From Streptomyces sp. S4.7 (lineage in GTDB: Bacteria > Actinomycetota > Actinomycetes > Streptomycetales > Streptomycetaceae): 64,000 nucleotides of DNA. The notes below the pieces were generated by a model, which was given only the letters and a program-made list of their open reading frames with translations, did not search any database and was not told the DNA's origin. Where the stretch lies: contig NZ_CP048397.1 in assembly GCF_010384365.1 (NCBI RefSeq), forward strand, positions 6,386,001 through 6,450,000, read 5' to 3'. Shown here in pieces: positions 1 through 8,832 of the stretch. Position 1 is the stretch's first letter, and each line of letters starts with the position of its first letter. The translations under genes were made by a program, and so were the position numbers.

Positions 1-593
1 GTGACCGTCGCGATCCGCCGCCGCCCGGTCTCCACGAGATGGCGCACGGCGGACCGGGCGCCGCCGACGTTGTCGGAGTCGACGTAGCTCACGGGCTCGT
101 CCGCCGAGCGGCGGCCGCTCAGCACGGTCGGCAGGCCCATCTCCGCGAGCAGGTCGGGCAGCGGGTCGTCGCCGTGCACGGACACCAGCAGTACGCCGTC
201 GACCCGGCCGGCGCGCGCGTACTGGAGGAAGCGCCGGCGCTCGTTCTCGTTCCGTACGAGCGTGAGCAGCAACTGCATCTCGGTGTCGGCGAGACCGGTG
301 CCGACACCGTGGAGCACGTCGGAGAAGTAGGGCTCGGCGAAGAACCGCTTCTCGGTCTCGGGGATCACCAGCGCCACCGCGTCGGTGCGGCTCCCGGCGA
401 GCGCGCGGGCCGCCCGGTTGGGTACGTAGCCCAGCTCGGCTATCGCCTCCTGGACGAGCTGCCTGGTGGAGTCACGCACACGGGGCGAGTTGTTGATGAC
501 GCGGGAGACGGTGCCGCGCCCGACGCCGGCGAGCGCCGCCACCTCTTCGAGCGTGGGCTGGCTGGGCCGGCTCGTGCGTCCATTTGCCACCAT
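1..593 (-). CDS. cebR: LacI-family repressor, CebR-like (3' end cut by window edge)
   Basis: The reading frame starts at ATG 593 and runs off the left edge, giving about 197 residues. It has an N-terminal LacI helix-turn-helix (TLEEVAALAGVGRGTVSRVI, about residues 14-33) and the start of a periplasmic-binding-like sensor domain (RFFAEPYFSDVL). Both resemble CebR, the cello-oligosaccharide sensor of Streptomyces that represses cellulose-utilisation genes. A perfect 14-bp palindrome identical to the CebR box as I recall it lies 47 bp upstream, which supports both the identification and autoregulation. The cebEFG and bglC partners would lie beyond the left edge or elsewhere. Another LacI paralogue with the same operator type is the main alternative. 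Confidence 0.75.
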   Translation of the reverse strand, partial: MVANGRTSRPSQPTLEEVAALAGVGRGTVSRVINNSPRVRDSTRQLVQEAIAELGYVPNRAARALAGSRTDAVALVIPETEKRFFAEPYFSDVLHGVGTGLADTEMQLLLTLVRNENERRRFLQYARAGRVDGVLLVSVHGDDPLPDLLAEMGLPTVLSGRRSADEPVSYVDSDNVGGARSAVRHLVETGRRRIATV

Positions 594-639
594 CGTGCGA
601 CCTCCGTCCACGCTCCGTCGGGGATCGTCATCCAACCAC

Positions 640-653
640 TGGGAGCGCTCCCA
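640..653. promoter_or_regulatory. CebR-type operator
   Basis: TGGGAGCGCTCCCA is a perfect 14-bp palindrome 47 bp upstream of the LacI-family gene. It equals the CebR box known from Streptomyces cellulose regulons and probably mediates autoregulation. The gene to its right (818) could be affected too, but is separated from it by about 165 bp. Confidence 0.75.
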
Positions 654-817
654 CAATAAGTGGTTGATCATATCGCGGACAGTCTCCATCCGCCGCGCTG
701 CATGACCTTCAAATACATTCAAAGGTGTCTGCCGTGCACGTAAGGGCACTAGCCTTCCGGTGCGGTCGTACCGGATCGCGGTCGAGTCGCGGTCGCGTCG
801 CAAGAGAACGGAGCGGA

Positions 818-1591
818 ATGCCGAAAGCACAGGGAGTCGCCGGAGCGCCATGCTGGGTGAGCCTGCTGGCACGTGAACTGCCGGGTGCCCAGGACTTCTA
901 CGGCAAGGTCCTCGGCTGGACCTACCGGCGGGCCGGGCTCGGTGACGACTTCTCCGTGGCGCTCATCGACGGCCTGCCGGTCGCCGGCATCGGAGCACTC
1001 GCCTCCTCGCTCCAGGTGGCCGTCTCCTGGACGCCGTACTTCAACGTCACGGACGTGGACGAGGCGGCGGCCCGGATCAGGGAGCGCGGCGGCACGGTCG
1101 GCGTCGGCCCGCTGGCCTTCCACACCGGCCGCGCGGCGCTCGCCGTCGACCCGGACGGCGCCGTCTTCGGGATCTGGGAAGGCTCGGTGCGCTCCGACTG
1201 GTCCATGGGGCGCGGCAGCGGCTCCGCCTCGCTGGAGCTGCGGACCAGGGACGCGGTCACCGCGGGGCGCTTCTACTCGCTCACCCTCGGCTGGGAGCCG
1301 GAGGGCGAGGGGAAGCTGCGCCTGGTGCGCGAGGAGGAGCTGTCGCTGCTCCTCGACGGCGACGAGGAGCTGGCCCGGATCAGCGGCGGCGCAGTACAGG
1401 CCGCGCCCGACCCGCAGATCCGGCCGCGCTGGCACGTGCGCTTCAACGTGAAGGACGTGGGGGCGGCGGTCGAGACGGCGCTGGCCTCCGGCGGCTCGCT
1501 CGTGCCGGGCCCGGACGCGTCGGTCGAGGTGGACGGGGCGACGCTCCGCGACCCGGACGGGGCGCTGTTCACGGTCACGGCCGCGAGCTGA
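818..1591 (+). CDS. VOC (glyoxalase/bleomycin-resistance) family protein, two tandem domains
   Basis: This 257-residue protein is made of two VOC modules. The first (about 10-125) has the pattern WVSLLARELPGAQDFYGKVLGW and ends in DPDGAVFGIWEG. The second (about 135-255) ends in DPDGALFTV. Two-domain proteins of this kind are common in Streptomyces as hydroxylase-like or resistance-like enzymes of unknown substrate. ATG 818 was chosen over a farther upstream start because GGAG lies 4 nt ahead of it and the VOC homology begins soon after. The substrate cannot be read from the sequence. Confidence 0.8.
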   Translation: MPKAQGVAGAPCWVSLLARELPGAQDFYGKVLGWTYRRAGLGDDFSVALIDGLPVAGIGALASSLQVAVSWTPYFNVTDVDEAAARIRERGGTVGVGPLAFHTGRAALAVDPDGAVFGIWEGSVRSDWSMGRGSGSASLELRTRDAVTAGRFYSLTLGWEPEGEGKLRLVREEELSLLLDGDEELARISGGAVQAAPDPQIRPRWHVRFNVKDVGAAVETALASGGSLVPGPDASVEVDGATLRDPDGALFTVTAAS

Positions 1592-1659
1592 CCGCTCGGG
1601 TCACCTCCGATCGCCGGACGGGCCGCATTGGCGGCCCGTCCGGCGGTTGAGGACAGAAG

Positions 1660-2865
1660 GTGTCCGCAAGTCTGGGTAACGTGCGGAGCATGGCCTCGAA
1701 GACGACGGACCCGCTCCCGCACCCCGTGCTCACCGCCCGCGCGCTCAACCGCGCCACCCTGGCCCGGCAGCTCCTGCTGCGGCGCGCGGCCATGTCGGCC
1801 AAGGACGCCGTGACACACCTGGTCGGACTCCAGGCGCAGAACGTGAAGCCGCCGTACGTCCAACTCGCCGCCAGGCTGGACGCGTTCGACCCCGAGGGGC
1901 TCTCCGGACTGATGGCCTCCCGCGAGGTCGGCCGGATGGTCACGCTCCGCTCCACCATCCACACCCACACCGCCGAGGACTGCCTCGCGCTGCGCCCGTT
2001 CGTCCAGCCCCTGATCGAGCGGGAGTTGCGTATCTTCCGCGACGGTCTCGTCGGTGTGGAGCTGGACCGGCTCGCCGCCGTCAGCAGGGAACTGGTCGAG
2101 GAACAGCCGCTGCCGCTCAAGGAGTTGAAGGCGTCACTGGTCCAACGGTGGCCCGACGCCGACCCGCTCGCCCTGTCCGTCGCCGCGCGGTGCCTGCTGC
2201 CGCTCGTACAGGTCACGCCGCGCGGACTGTGGGGCCGCGGTGGTCAGGTCACGCTCACGACGGCGCGGAAGTGGTTCGGGGCGGAGAAGGCCGGCGACCC
2301 CGACGCCGCGCCGTCGCCGGGCATCGCGCCGGAGGCCGCCGTCCTGCGCTACCTCGCCGCCTTCGGACCCGCCTCGGTCAAGGACATGCAGACCTGGTGC
2401 CGGCTGACGCGGCTCGGCCCGGTCTTCGAGCGGCTGCGGGACCGACTCGTCACCTTCCAGGACGAGTCCGGCGTCGAACTCTTCGACCTCCCCGACGCGC
2501 CCCGGCCCGACGGGGACACCCCGGCGCCGCCCCGCTTCCTCCCCGAGTACGACAACCTGCTGCTCTCGCACGCCGACCGCACCCGCGTCGTCCCCATCGA
2601 ATACCGCAAGCTCACCTGGAACGGCAACCAGGGGTACCGCACCTTCCTCGTCGACGGATTCCTCGCCGGGATCTGGCGGTTGGAGGACGGCACGGAGGGC
2701 GACGGACACGGAACGCTGACCGTGCAGGCCTTCGGCACGCTCACCCGCGCACAGCGCGACGCGGTTGCCGAGGAGGGCGTCCGCACGCTCGGATCCCTCT
2801 CCTCGGCCGCCTCCCCCTCGTACACCGTGCGCTTCGCGGACTTCTCCACGCCGGCCGCCGAGTAG
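1660..2865 (+). CDS. HTH_42 (winged-helix) protein, AlkZ-like DNA glycosylase
   Basis: The protein has 401 residues, a typical length for the HTH_42 superfamily. An N-terminal winged-helix part is followed by the short motif LQAQN (near residue 58). This matches the Q-x-Q catalytic motif of AlkZ/YcaQ glycosylases, which unhook interstrand crosslinks or remove alkylated bases. The C-terminal beta-rich part includes the FLPEYDNLLLSHADR region conserved in the family. The GTG start is preceded by GAGGA with a 6-nt gap; an ATG at 1690 is possible but has a Shine-Dalgarno only 1 nt away. AlkZ in Streptomyces can be a self-resistance gene next to genotoxin clusters, but no such cluster adjoins here, so a housekeeping role is likelier. 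Confidence 0.7.
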   Translation: MSASLGNVRSMASKTTDPLPHPVLTARALNRATLARQLLLRRAAMSAKDAVTHLVGLQAQNVKPPYVQLAARLDAFDPEGLSGLMASREVGRMVTLRSTIHTHTAEDCLALRPFVQPLIERELRIFRDGLVGVELDRLAAVSRELVEEQPLPLKELKASLVQRWPDADPLALSVAARCLLPLVQVTPRGLWGRGGQVTLTTARKWFGAEKAGDPDAAPSPGIAPEAAVLRYLAAFGPASVKDMQTWCRLTRLGPVFERLRDRLVTFQDESGVELFDLPDAPRPDGDTPAPPRFLPEYDNLLLSHADRTRVVPIEYRKLTWNGNQGYRTFLVDGFLAGIWRLEDGTEGDGHGTLTVQAFGTLTRAQRDAVAEEGVRTLGSLSSAASPSYTVRFADFSTPAAE

Positions 2866-2877
2866 CGCCGGGCCGGT

Positions 2878-3735
2878 CTACGGCAGCAGCCCCGACCGGC
2901 GGGCCGCCACCACCGCCTCCAGACGGTTGTGGGCGCCCAGCTTGCGCATCGCGGCCCGCAGGTACCCCTTCACCGTCTCCGGCCGCAGCCCCAGGCGCTC
3001 GGCCGCCGCCGCGTTCGTCGAGCCCGCCGCCACGCACGCCAGCACGTCCACCTCGCGCGGGGCCAGCGCCACGGCCCGCCGCTCGCGGTGCCCGCCCGGG
3101 TCGCGCCAGTCCTGCGGGGCGCCGCCCGCGCCCGCCAACCGGCCGCAGACGGCGTGCAGTTCGCCCCGCAGCCCGGCGTCCACGATGCGCGGCGCGAGTG
3201 CCCGCAGTTCGCTGTGCGCCTCGCGGACCTCCTCCCACGCCTCGGGCCGCCCCCGCACCGGCTCGCGGGTCAGGGCGAGCAGCCGCTGCACCTCGTCCCG
3301 CACGACCAGCGACTGCTCCACGTCACGGGCGGCGGCGACGGCGGCGTCGAAGATCCGCTCGCCCATCGGCAGCGGATCGCGCAGCGCGCCGTACAGCACG
3401 CCGCGCACCCGGCGCCGCACGATCACGGGAACGGCGACCACGGCGCGCAGCCCCTCGGCGGCCACCGCCGCGTCGTACTCGTGGCTGATGTGGCGCGCCT
3501 GCCGGTAGTCGGTCACCGCGCACGGCCGCAGCAGCGCGATCGACTTGCCGCCCAGCCCGTTCCCGACGGAGATCCCCAGCCCGCGCAGCGCACCGGTCGC
3601 CGTGCCGTTCAGCTCCGAGATGCGCACCTGGCGGGCATCGTGCAACAGGCCGCCGAACGCCACGGGCAGCCCGGTCGTACGGCGCAGCGTCAGCAGCGCG
3701 GTGCGCATCTCGACCGCTTCGACCGCCTCAGTCAC
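2878..3735 (-). CDS. GAF-domain LuxR-type transcriptional regulator
   Basis: 285 residues. The N-terminal two thirds look like a GAF/IclR-effector-like sensor (FGGLLHDARQVRISELNG and later VPVIVRRRVRGVLYGALRDP). The C-terminus is a LuxR/FixJ helix-turn-helix (LAPREVDVLACVAAGSTNAA, then ETVKGYLRAAMRKLGAHNR). The GTG start has AAGGAA 7 nt upstream. It is divergent from the acyl-CoA synthetase at 3863, so it probably controls that gene in response to an aromatic or organic acid. The effector is inference only. Confidence 0.8.
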   Translation of the reverse strand: MTEAVEAVEMRTALLTLRRTTGLPVAFGGLLHDARQVRISELNGTATGALRGLGISVGNGLGGKSIALLRPCAVTDYRQARHISHEYDAAVAAEGLRAVVAVPVIVRRRVRGVLYGALRDPLPMGERIFDAAVAAARDVEQSLVVRDEVQRLLALTREPVRGRPEAWEEVREAHSELRALAPRIVDAGLRGELHAVCGRLAGAGGAPQDWRDPGGHRERRAVALAPREVDVLACVAAGSTNAAAAERLGLRPETVKGYLRAAMRKLGAHNRLEAVVAARRSGLLP

Positions 3736-3784
3736 AGCGTCTTCCTTCTCTTCGGCTCGCTCCGCCGGTACAACGAGTTCGGTT

Positions 3785-3826
3785 CACCCCCGTCAGGGGG
3801 TGGTGAGACGTACGTCACCGGTTACA
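3785..3826. promoter_or_regulatory. Inverted repeats in the divergent regulator/ligase promoter region
   Basis: CACCCCC (3785-3791) and GGGGGTG (3796-3802) form an inverted repeat. Just to the right is the palindromic core GACGTACGTC within a larger near-symmetric stretch. Lying between two divergent genes, they are candidate operators for the LuxR-type regulator. Confidence 0.4.
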
Positions 3827-3862
3827 CGATGCTAGTGAACGGGCGAGTGATGAGGAGGGCAC

Positions 3863-5587
3863 ATGAGCGCAGTCGACGCGACCGAGCAGTTCCGCGCCGC
3901 GAGGGATTTCCTGCTGCGACACCGGGAGGACTACTCCGCGGCGTACGAAGGCTTCGTCTGGCCCCGGCCCGCTCTGTTCAACTGGGCGCTGGACTGGTTC
4001 GACGTGATCGCCGAGGGCAACGACCGGCCCGCGCTGCACATCGTCGAGGAGGACGGCACCGAGTGCGTCACCTCGTTCGCCGAGATGTCCGGGCGTTCCG
4101 CCCAGGTGGCCAACTGGCTGCGCGCCCAGGGCGTGGCGGCCGGTGACCGCGTTCTCGTCATGCTCGGCAACCAGACCGAGCTGTGGGAGACGGCGCTCGC
4201 CGCGATGAAACTCCGGGCGGTCGTCATCCCGGCGACGCCGCTGCTCGGCCCCCCGGACCTGCGGGACCGGATCGAGCGCGGCCGGGTGCGGCAGGTGATC
4301 GTCCGGGCCGGTGACACCGCGAAGTTCGCCGACGTGCCGGGGGAGTACACCCGGATCGTGGTGGGTGGCGACGGTGCCCAAGTTGACGCCGTGGGCCCGA
4401 ACGGCGGCTCGCGCCCCGACGGGACCGGTTGGCGGTCGTACGAGGCGTCCCACCAGGAGTCCACGGTCTTCGAGCCCGACGGCCCCACCCGCGCCGACGA
4501 TCCCCTGATGCTCTACTTCACCTCCGGCACCACCGCCCGCCCCAAGCTGGTCGAGCACACTCATGTCTCGTATCCGATCGGCCACCTCGCGACGATGTAC
4601 TGGATCGGGCTGGGGCCCGGCGACGTGCATCTGAACATCTCCTCACCCGGCTGGGCCAAGCACGCCTGGTCCAATCTCTTCGCACCCTGGAACGCCGAGG
4701 CGACCGTCTTCATCCACAACTACACGCGCTTCGACCCGGTCCGGCTGATGGCGGAGATGGACCGCGCCGGGGTCACCAGCTTCTGCGCGCCGCCCACCGT
4801 GTGGCGGATGCTGATCCAGGCCGATCTCAAGCTGCTGCGCAACCGCCCCCGCGAGGTCGTGGCCGCCGGTGAACCGCTCAACCCCGAGGTCATCGAGACC
4901 GTCCGCAGGGAGTGGGGCGCGACGATCAGGGACGGCTTCGGCCAGACCGAGACGGCCGTCCAGGTCGCCAACTCACCGGGGCAGCTGCTGAAGGCAGGAT
5001 CGATGGGCCGGCCGACCCCCGGCTTCGTCGTGGAGCTGCTCGACCCGGTCACCGGCGCGCCCGGCGCGGACGAGGGCGAGATCGCGCTGGACCTCGCCAA
5101 CGCCCCGGTCGGGCTGATGACCGGCTACCACGGCGACCCGCAGCGCACGGCCGAGTCCATGGCGGACGGCTTCTATCGCACCGGCGACATCGGCTCACGC
5201 GACGTCGACGGCTACATCACGTACATCGGCCGCGGCGACGACGTCTTCAAGGCGTCCGACTACAAGATCTCGCCGTTCGAGCTGGAGAGCGTGCTGCTGG
5301 AGCACGAGGCCGTGGCCGAGGCCGCCGTCGTCCCGGCGCCCGACGCGCTGCGGCTCAACGTGCCGAAGGCGTACGTCGTCCTGGCGGACGGCTGGGAGCC
5401 GGGACCCGACACGGCGAAGCTGCTCTTCGAGCACTCGCGCGCGGTCCTCGCCCCGTACAAGCGCCTGCGCCGCATCGAGTTCGCGGAACTGCCCAAGACG
5501 GTCTCGGGCAAGATCCGCCGTATCGAGCTGCGAGAGCGGACGGCCGAGGGCTCGGGCGCGGAGTACGAGGAGGGCGACGGGCGCTGA
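3863..5587 (+). CDS. AMP-dependent acyl-CoA synthetase
   Basis: A 574-residue ANL-superfamily adenylating enzyme that would activate a carboxylic acid with ATP and CoA. The phosphate-binding loop YFTSGTTARPKL lies near residue 215, the A5-like GFGQTETAV near 360, the A7 region FYRTGDIGSRD near 440, and the A8 hinge GRGDDVFKASDYKISPFELE near 455. The C-terminal lysine motif is ELPKTVSGKIRR. The start is preceded by GAGGAGGG. Overall form resembles the acetate/benzoate-type ligases paired with GAF-LuxR regulators in actinomycetes. The exact acid is unknown. Confidence 0.85.
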   Translation: MSAVDATEQFRAARDFLLRHREDYSAAYEGFVWPRPALFNWALDWFDVIAEGNDRPALHIVEEDGTECVTSFAEMSGRSAQVANWLRAQGVAAGDRVLVMLGNQTELWETALAAMKLRAVVIPATPLLGPPDLRDRIERGRVRQVIVRAGDTAKFADVPGEYTRIVVGGDGAQVDAVGPNGGSRPDGTGWRSYEASHQESTVFEPDGPTRADDPLMLYFTSGTTARPKLVEHTHVSYPIGHLATMYWIGLGPGDVHLNISSPGWAKHAWSNLFAPWNAEATVFIHNYTRFDPVRLMAEMDRAGVTSFCAPPTVWRMLIQADLKLLRNRPREVVAAGEPLNPEVIETVRREWGATIRDGFGQTETAVQVANSPGQLLKAGSMGRPTPGFVVELLDPVTGAPGADEGEIALDLANAPVGLMTGYHGDPQRTAESMADGFYRTGDIGSRDVDGYITYIGRGDDVFKASDYKISPFELESVLLEHEAVAEAAVVPAPDALRLNVPKAYVVLADGWEPGPDTAKLLFEHSRAVLAPYKRLRRIEFAELPKTVSGKIRRIELRERTAEGSGAEYEEGDGR

Positions 5588-5605
5588 CGTCGGGGTGCCC
5601 GACGG

Positions 5606-6121
5606 TCAACTCGCCGTCGTGGCACGGCGCATGCAGACACGGGGCCAGTGGTCGAGTCCGTGCGCGGCTTCGGCGCTTCTGATCTCCCGCAGCCCGTCGG
5701 TGAGTTCGTTCTCCGCGAGGGTGCGGAAGCCGAGCCGGGTGTAGTACGGCGCGTTCCACGGCACGTCCGCGAACGTCGTCAGGGTGAGCCCGGCCAGCCC
5801 GGCGCTCTCCGCCCGTCCGGCCAGATGCTCGATGAGGGCGCGGCCGACCCCGCGCCCCGCCGCCGTGGGATGGACGGAGACCTGCTCGATATGGGCGGCG
5901 CCGTCGACCTCGTCGTAGATGAGATACGCGACCGGGTGGCCCGTGGCGTCCTCCGTCACCCAGGCGTGGCCCGCGCGGAGATAGCGGTCGAGCAGATCGA
6001 TGGCCGGGGGTTCGTCGTCGGCGATCGCGGCCATGCCGACGGCGCGGAACGGTTCACCGGCGGCCCTCTCGATGTCCTGGAGGAGGGGGAGATCGGCGGG
6101 GACCGCGGGGCGGATTCGCAT
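5606..6121 (-). CDS. GNAT-family N-acetyltransferase
   Basis: 171 residues with the GNAT order: N-terminal MRIRPAVPADLPLL, the beta4 strand HIEQVSVHPTAAGRGVGRALIEHL holding the acetyl-CoA loop (Q/R-x-x-G-x-G/A, here RGVGRA), and the C-terminal NAPYYTRLGFR motif. No clear Shine-Dalgarno precedes ATG 6121; a TACTCT box a few bases upstream suggests a leaderless transcript. It converges with the ligase gene 18 bp away. The acceptor substrate is unknown. Confidence 0.8.
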   Translation of the reverse strand: MRIRPAVPADLPLLQDIERAAGEPFRAVGMAAIADDEPPAIDLLDRYLRAGHAWVTEDATGHPVAYLIYDEVDGAAHIEQVSVHPTAAGRGVGRALIEHLAGRAESAGLAGLTLTTFADVPWNAPYYTRLGFRTLAENELTDGLREIRSAEAAHGLDHWPRVCMRRATTAS

Positions 6122-6166
6122 GGAGAGAGTATGCCCGCGCGGTGCGGGCGCGGTTCGCGGTTCCGC

Positions 6167-6787
6167 TCATGCGTGTGAGCGATCCAGCTCGGCCGCGGGG
6201 CCGTTGACCGGTCGCGGGACGCCCGTCGGGTCCAGGAGGAAGAGCGGCACCCCGAGGCTGTCGGCGTTCTCGCGCGCCTCGTCCTCGTAACCGGCCAGGG
6301 AGAAGAACGCGCTCACCGCCGACTCGGTCAGCGCGCTCAGCCACAGACACTCGACGGCGCGTGAGTCGGCGGGACGCGCGCCCGGGTCGACCCGGGCGAC
6401 CATCCCCGGCCCGCGCAGATCCACGCCGGTCTCCGGCCACTCGCCGGACCGCAGGACGTCCGGGAAGCCGATCTCGCGCAGATAGAGCGCGGCGGCGTTC
6501 ACGGCGTCGCTCCTCGCCCCGGCCGTCACCGGCCTGACCGGTATCCGCAGCAGCGCCCCGCACGGGCAGCCGAGCTCCGGCTGCGGCCACTGGTCCTGCC
6601 GTCCGCACCCGGTGCAGCTGACGGTCACCCACTCCTCGTCCCAGGTCCGGCGCACTATGAGGGTCGGGGGCGCGCCCACGACCAGGGGCGCCGAGACGGC
6701 CGATCCGCAGGGGCAGGGGTAGGCGGACGCCGTGAACACATGGCTGTCCCCGCAGTCGGGACAGCTGACAGGAACGCTCTCCGCCAC
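6167..6787 (-). CDS. Zinc-ribbon protein with degenerate Mrr/restriction-endonuclease-like C-terminus
   Basis: About 206 residues. Two zinc-ribbon-like modules occupy the first half: CPDCGDS ... CPCGS and CTGCGRQ ... CPCGA. The second half has GVDLRGPGMVARV, then an ending (FFSLAGYEDEARENADSLGV, followed by PLFLLD) that resembles the last helices and strand of Mrr-type nucleases. The position expected for the Q/E-x-K catalytic lysine reads ARVD, so nuclease activity is doubtful. GTG 6787 was chosen because the first cysteine pair follows closely; the Shine-Dalgarno is weak. An open frame continues upstream through gcl but is only its antisense shadow. Confidence 0.6.
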   Translation of the reverse strand: MAESVPVSCPDCGDSHVFTASAYPCPCGSAVSAPLVVGAPPTLIVRRTWDEEWVTVSCTGCGRQDQWPQPELGCPCGALLRIPVRPVTAGARSDAVNAAALYLREIGFPDVLRSGEWPETGVDLRGPGMVARVDPGARPADSRAVECLWLSALTESAVSAFFSLAGYEDEARENADSLGVPLFLLDPTGVPRPVNGPAAELDRSHA

Positions 6788-6880
6788 TGCCCGTACCCCC
6801 TTGTCCCGCCTTCGCGCACCGCGCCCGCTCGCCCATCGTCCATCACCGGCGGGGCCTTGGGGAGGGTCTTCCGCCATCCC

Positions 6881-6948
6881 TTGACGCCAGGTGGCGGGCA
6901 CTTTAGATTGATTCCACATAGCAGAACAAGCTTTCCGCATTGCGGAAA
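6881..6948 (+). promoter_or_regulatory. gcl promoter with tandem AllR-type operators
   Basis: A promoter TTGACG (6881-6886), 17-bp spacer, TAGATT (6904-6909) is followed directly by two imperfect palindromes: ATTCCACATAGCAGAAC (6911-6927) and TTTCCGCATTGCGGAAA (6932-6948). Their centres are 21 bp apart. The same pair occurs before hyi, aceB and allB. Placement at the transcription start suits a repressor, most likely the IclR-family AllR encoded at 30,733. Confidence 0.7.
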
Positions 6949-7024
6949 GAGTGGAATCGACGGAATCGACGCTCTCAGGTGGCGCGACAGAGCCCGAGTC
7001 CACCAGCCGAAGCAGGAGCACTCC

Positions 7025-8812
7025 ATGCCTCGTATGACCGCTGCCCGAGCGGCAGTTGAGATCCTCAAGCGCGAAGGCGTCACCGACGCGTTCGGTGTGC
7101 CGGGCGCGGCGATCAACCCCTTCTACAAGGCCCTCGAAGAGGCCGGTGGCATCGACCACACGCTCGCCCGCCACGTGGAGGGCGCCTCCCACATGGCCGA
7201 GGGCTACACCCGTACCAACCCCGGCAACATCGGCGTCTGCATCGGTACTTCGGGCCCGGCCGGCACCGACATGATCACCGGTCTTTACTCCGCGATCGGT
7301 GACTCGATCCCGATCCTGTGCATCACCGGCCAGGCGCCGACCGCGGTGATCCACAAGGAGGACTTCCAGGCCGTCGACATCGCGTCGATCGCACGTCCCG
7401 TCAGCAAGGCGGCCACCACCGTCCTGGAGGCCGCGCAGGTCCCCGGCGTCCTCCAGCAGGCGTTCCATCTGATGCGCTCGGGCCGGCCGGGCCCCGTCCT
7501 GGTCGACCTGCCGATCGATGTGCAGCTGACCGAGATCGAGTTCGACCCGGCGACGTACGAACCCCTGCCGGTCTACAAGCCGTCCGCGAGCCGCGCGCAG
7601 ATCGCGAAGGCGCTCACCATGCTGGTGGCGTCCGAGCGCCCGTTGATCGTCGCCGGCGGCGGTGTCATCAACGCCGACGCGTCCGGCCTCCTCGTGGAGT
7701 TCGCCGAGCTGACCGGCACACCGGTCGTCCCGACGCTGATGGGCTGGGGCACCATCGCCGACGACCACGACCTGAACGCGGGCATGGTGGGCATCCAGAC
7801 CTCGCACCGCTACGGCAACGAGACGTTCCTGGCCTCGGACTTCGTCCTCGGCATCGGCAACCGCTGGGCCAACCGGCACACGGGCGCGCTCGACGTCTAC
7901 ACGGCGGGACGCACCTTCGTCCACGTCGACATCGAGCCCACCCAGATCGGCAAGATCTTCGCGCCGGACTACGGGATCGCCTCGGACGCCGGGGACGCGC
8001 TGAGGCTCTTCGTCGAGGTGGCGAAGGAGCTGAAGGCGGCGGGCGAACTGCCCGACCGCACCGAGTGGATCGCGTCCGTGCTGGAGCGCAAGGGCAGCCT
8101 GCACCGCAGGACGCACTTCGACAACGTGCCGCTGAAACCGCAGCGTGTGTACGAGGAGATGAACCGCGCCTTCGGTCCCGACACCCGGTACGTCACCACC
8201 ATCGGTCTCTCGCAGATCGCGGGCGCGCAGATGCTGCACGTCTACAAGCCCCGGCACTGGATCAACTGCGGCCAGGCGGGCCCGCTCGGCTGGACGATCC
8301 CGGCCGCGCTCGGTGTCGCGAAGGCCGACCCGGACACCACAGTTGTCGCGCTCTCCGGCGACTACGACTTCCAGTTCATGCTCGAGGAGCTGGCCGTCGG
8401 CGCGCAGCACCGGATCGGTTACGTTCATGTGCTGGTGAACAACGCCTACTTGGGGCTGATCCGGCAGGCGCAGCGCAATCTCGACATCAATTTCCAGGTC
8501 AACCTGGAGTTCGAGAACATCAACTCACCGGAGCTGGGCGTCTACGGGGTCGACCATGTGAAGGTCGTCGAGGGCCTGGGCTGCAAGGCGATCCGCGTCA
8601 CCGAGCCCGACCAGCTGCTGCCCGCCTTCGAGCAGGCGAAGAAGCTGGCCGCCGAGTACCGGGTGCCGGTGGTGGTCGAGGCGATCCTGGAGCGGATCAC
8701 CAATATCTCGATGGGTGTGCGGATCGACCAGGTGAACGAGTGGGAGGACCTGGCCACCGAGCCCGGCCACGCGCCGACCGAGATCAGGCCGCTGGTCCGG
8801 CACGACATCTGA
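7025..8812 (+). CDS. gcl: Glyoxylate carboligase (tartronate-semialdehyde synthase)
   Basis: A 595-residue thiamine-diphosphate enzyme that condenses two glyoxylates to tartronate semialdehyde plus CO2, the entry to the glycerate pathway for allantoin carbon. The N-terminal catalytic segment reads ARHVEGASHMAEG, with Val at position 51 where other family members have the catalytic Glu; this is the hallmark of glyoxylate carboligase. The ThDP/Mg motif is GDYDFQFMLEEL followed by NNAYLGLIRQAQ. AGGAG sits 6 nt before the ATG. Its product goes to GlxR, and Hyi interconverts the isomer; both are encoded just downstream on the other strand. Confidence 0.95.
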   Translation: MPRMTAARAAVEILKREGVTDAFGVPGAAINPFYKALEEAGGIDHTLARHVEGASHMAEGYTRTNPGNIGVCIGTSGPAGTDMITGLYSAIGDSIPILCITGQAPTAVIHKEDFQAVDIASIARPVSKAATTVLEAAQVPGVLQQAFHLMRSGRPGPVLVDLPIDVQLTEIEFDPATYEPLPVYKPSASRAQIAKALTMLVASERPLIVAGGGVINADASGLLVEFAELTGTPVVPTLMGWGTIADDHDLNAGMVGIQTSHRYGNETFLASDFVLGIGNRWANRHTGALDVYTAGRTFVHVDIEPTQIGKIFAPDYGIASDAGDALRLFVEVAKELKAAGELPDRTEWIASVLERKGSLHRRTHFDNVPLKPQRVYEEMNRAFGPDTRYVTTIGLSQIAGAQMLHVYKPRHWINCGQAGPLGWTIPAALGVAKADPDTTVVALSGDYDFQFMLEELAVGAQHRIGYVHVLVNNAYLGLIRQAQRNLDINFQVNLEFENINSPELGVYGVDHVKVVEGLGCKAIRVTEPDQLLPAFEQAKKLAAEYRVPVVVEAILERITNISMGVRIDQVNEWEDLATEPGHAPTEIRPLVRHDI

Positions 8813-8832
8813 TTTCCGGATACGCGGGGGTG

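Noticed and set aside
6788..8428. Long open frame opposite gcl, continuous with the zinc-ribbon gene
   Set aside because: It is antisense to a certain gene, and its amino acid composition (Arg/Gly/Asp/Val-rich) is the usual shadow of high-GC coding sequence.
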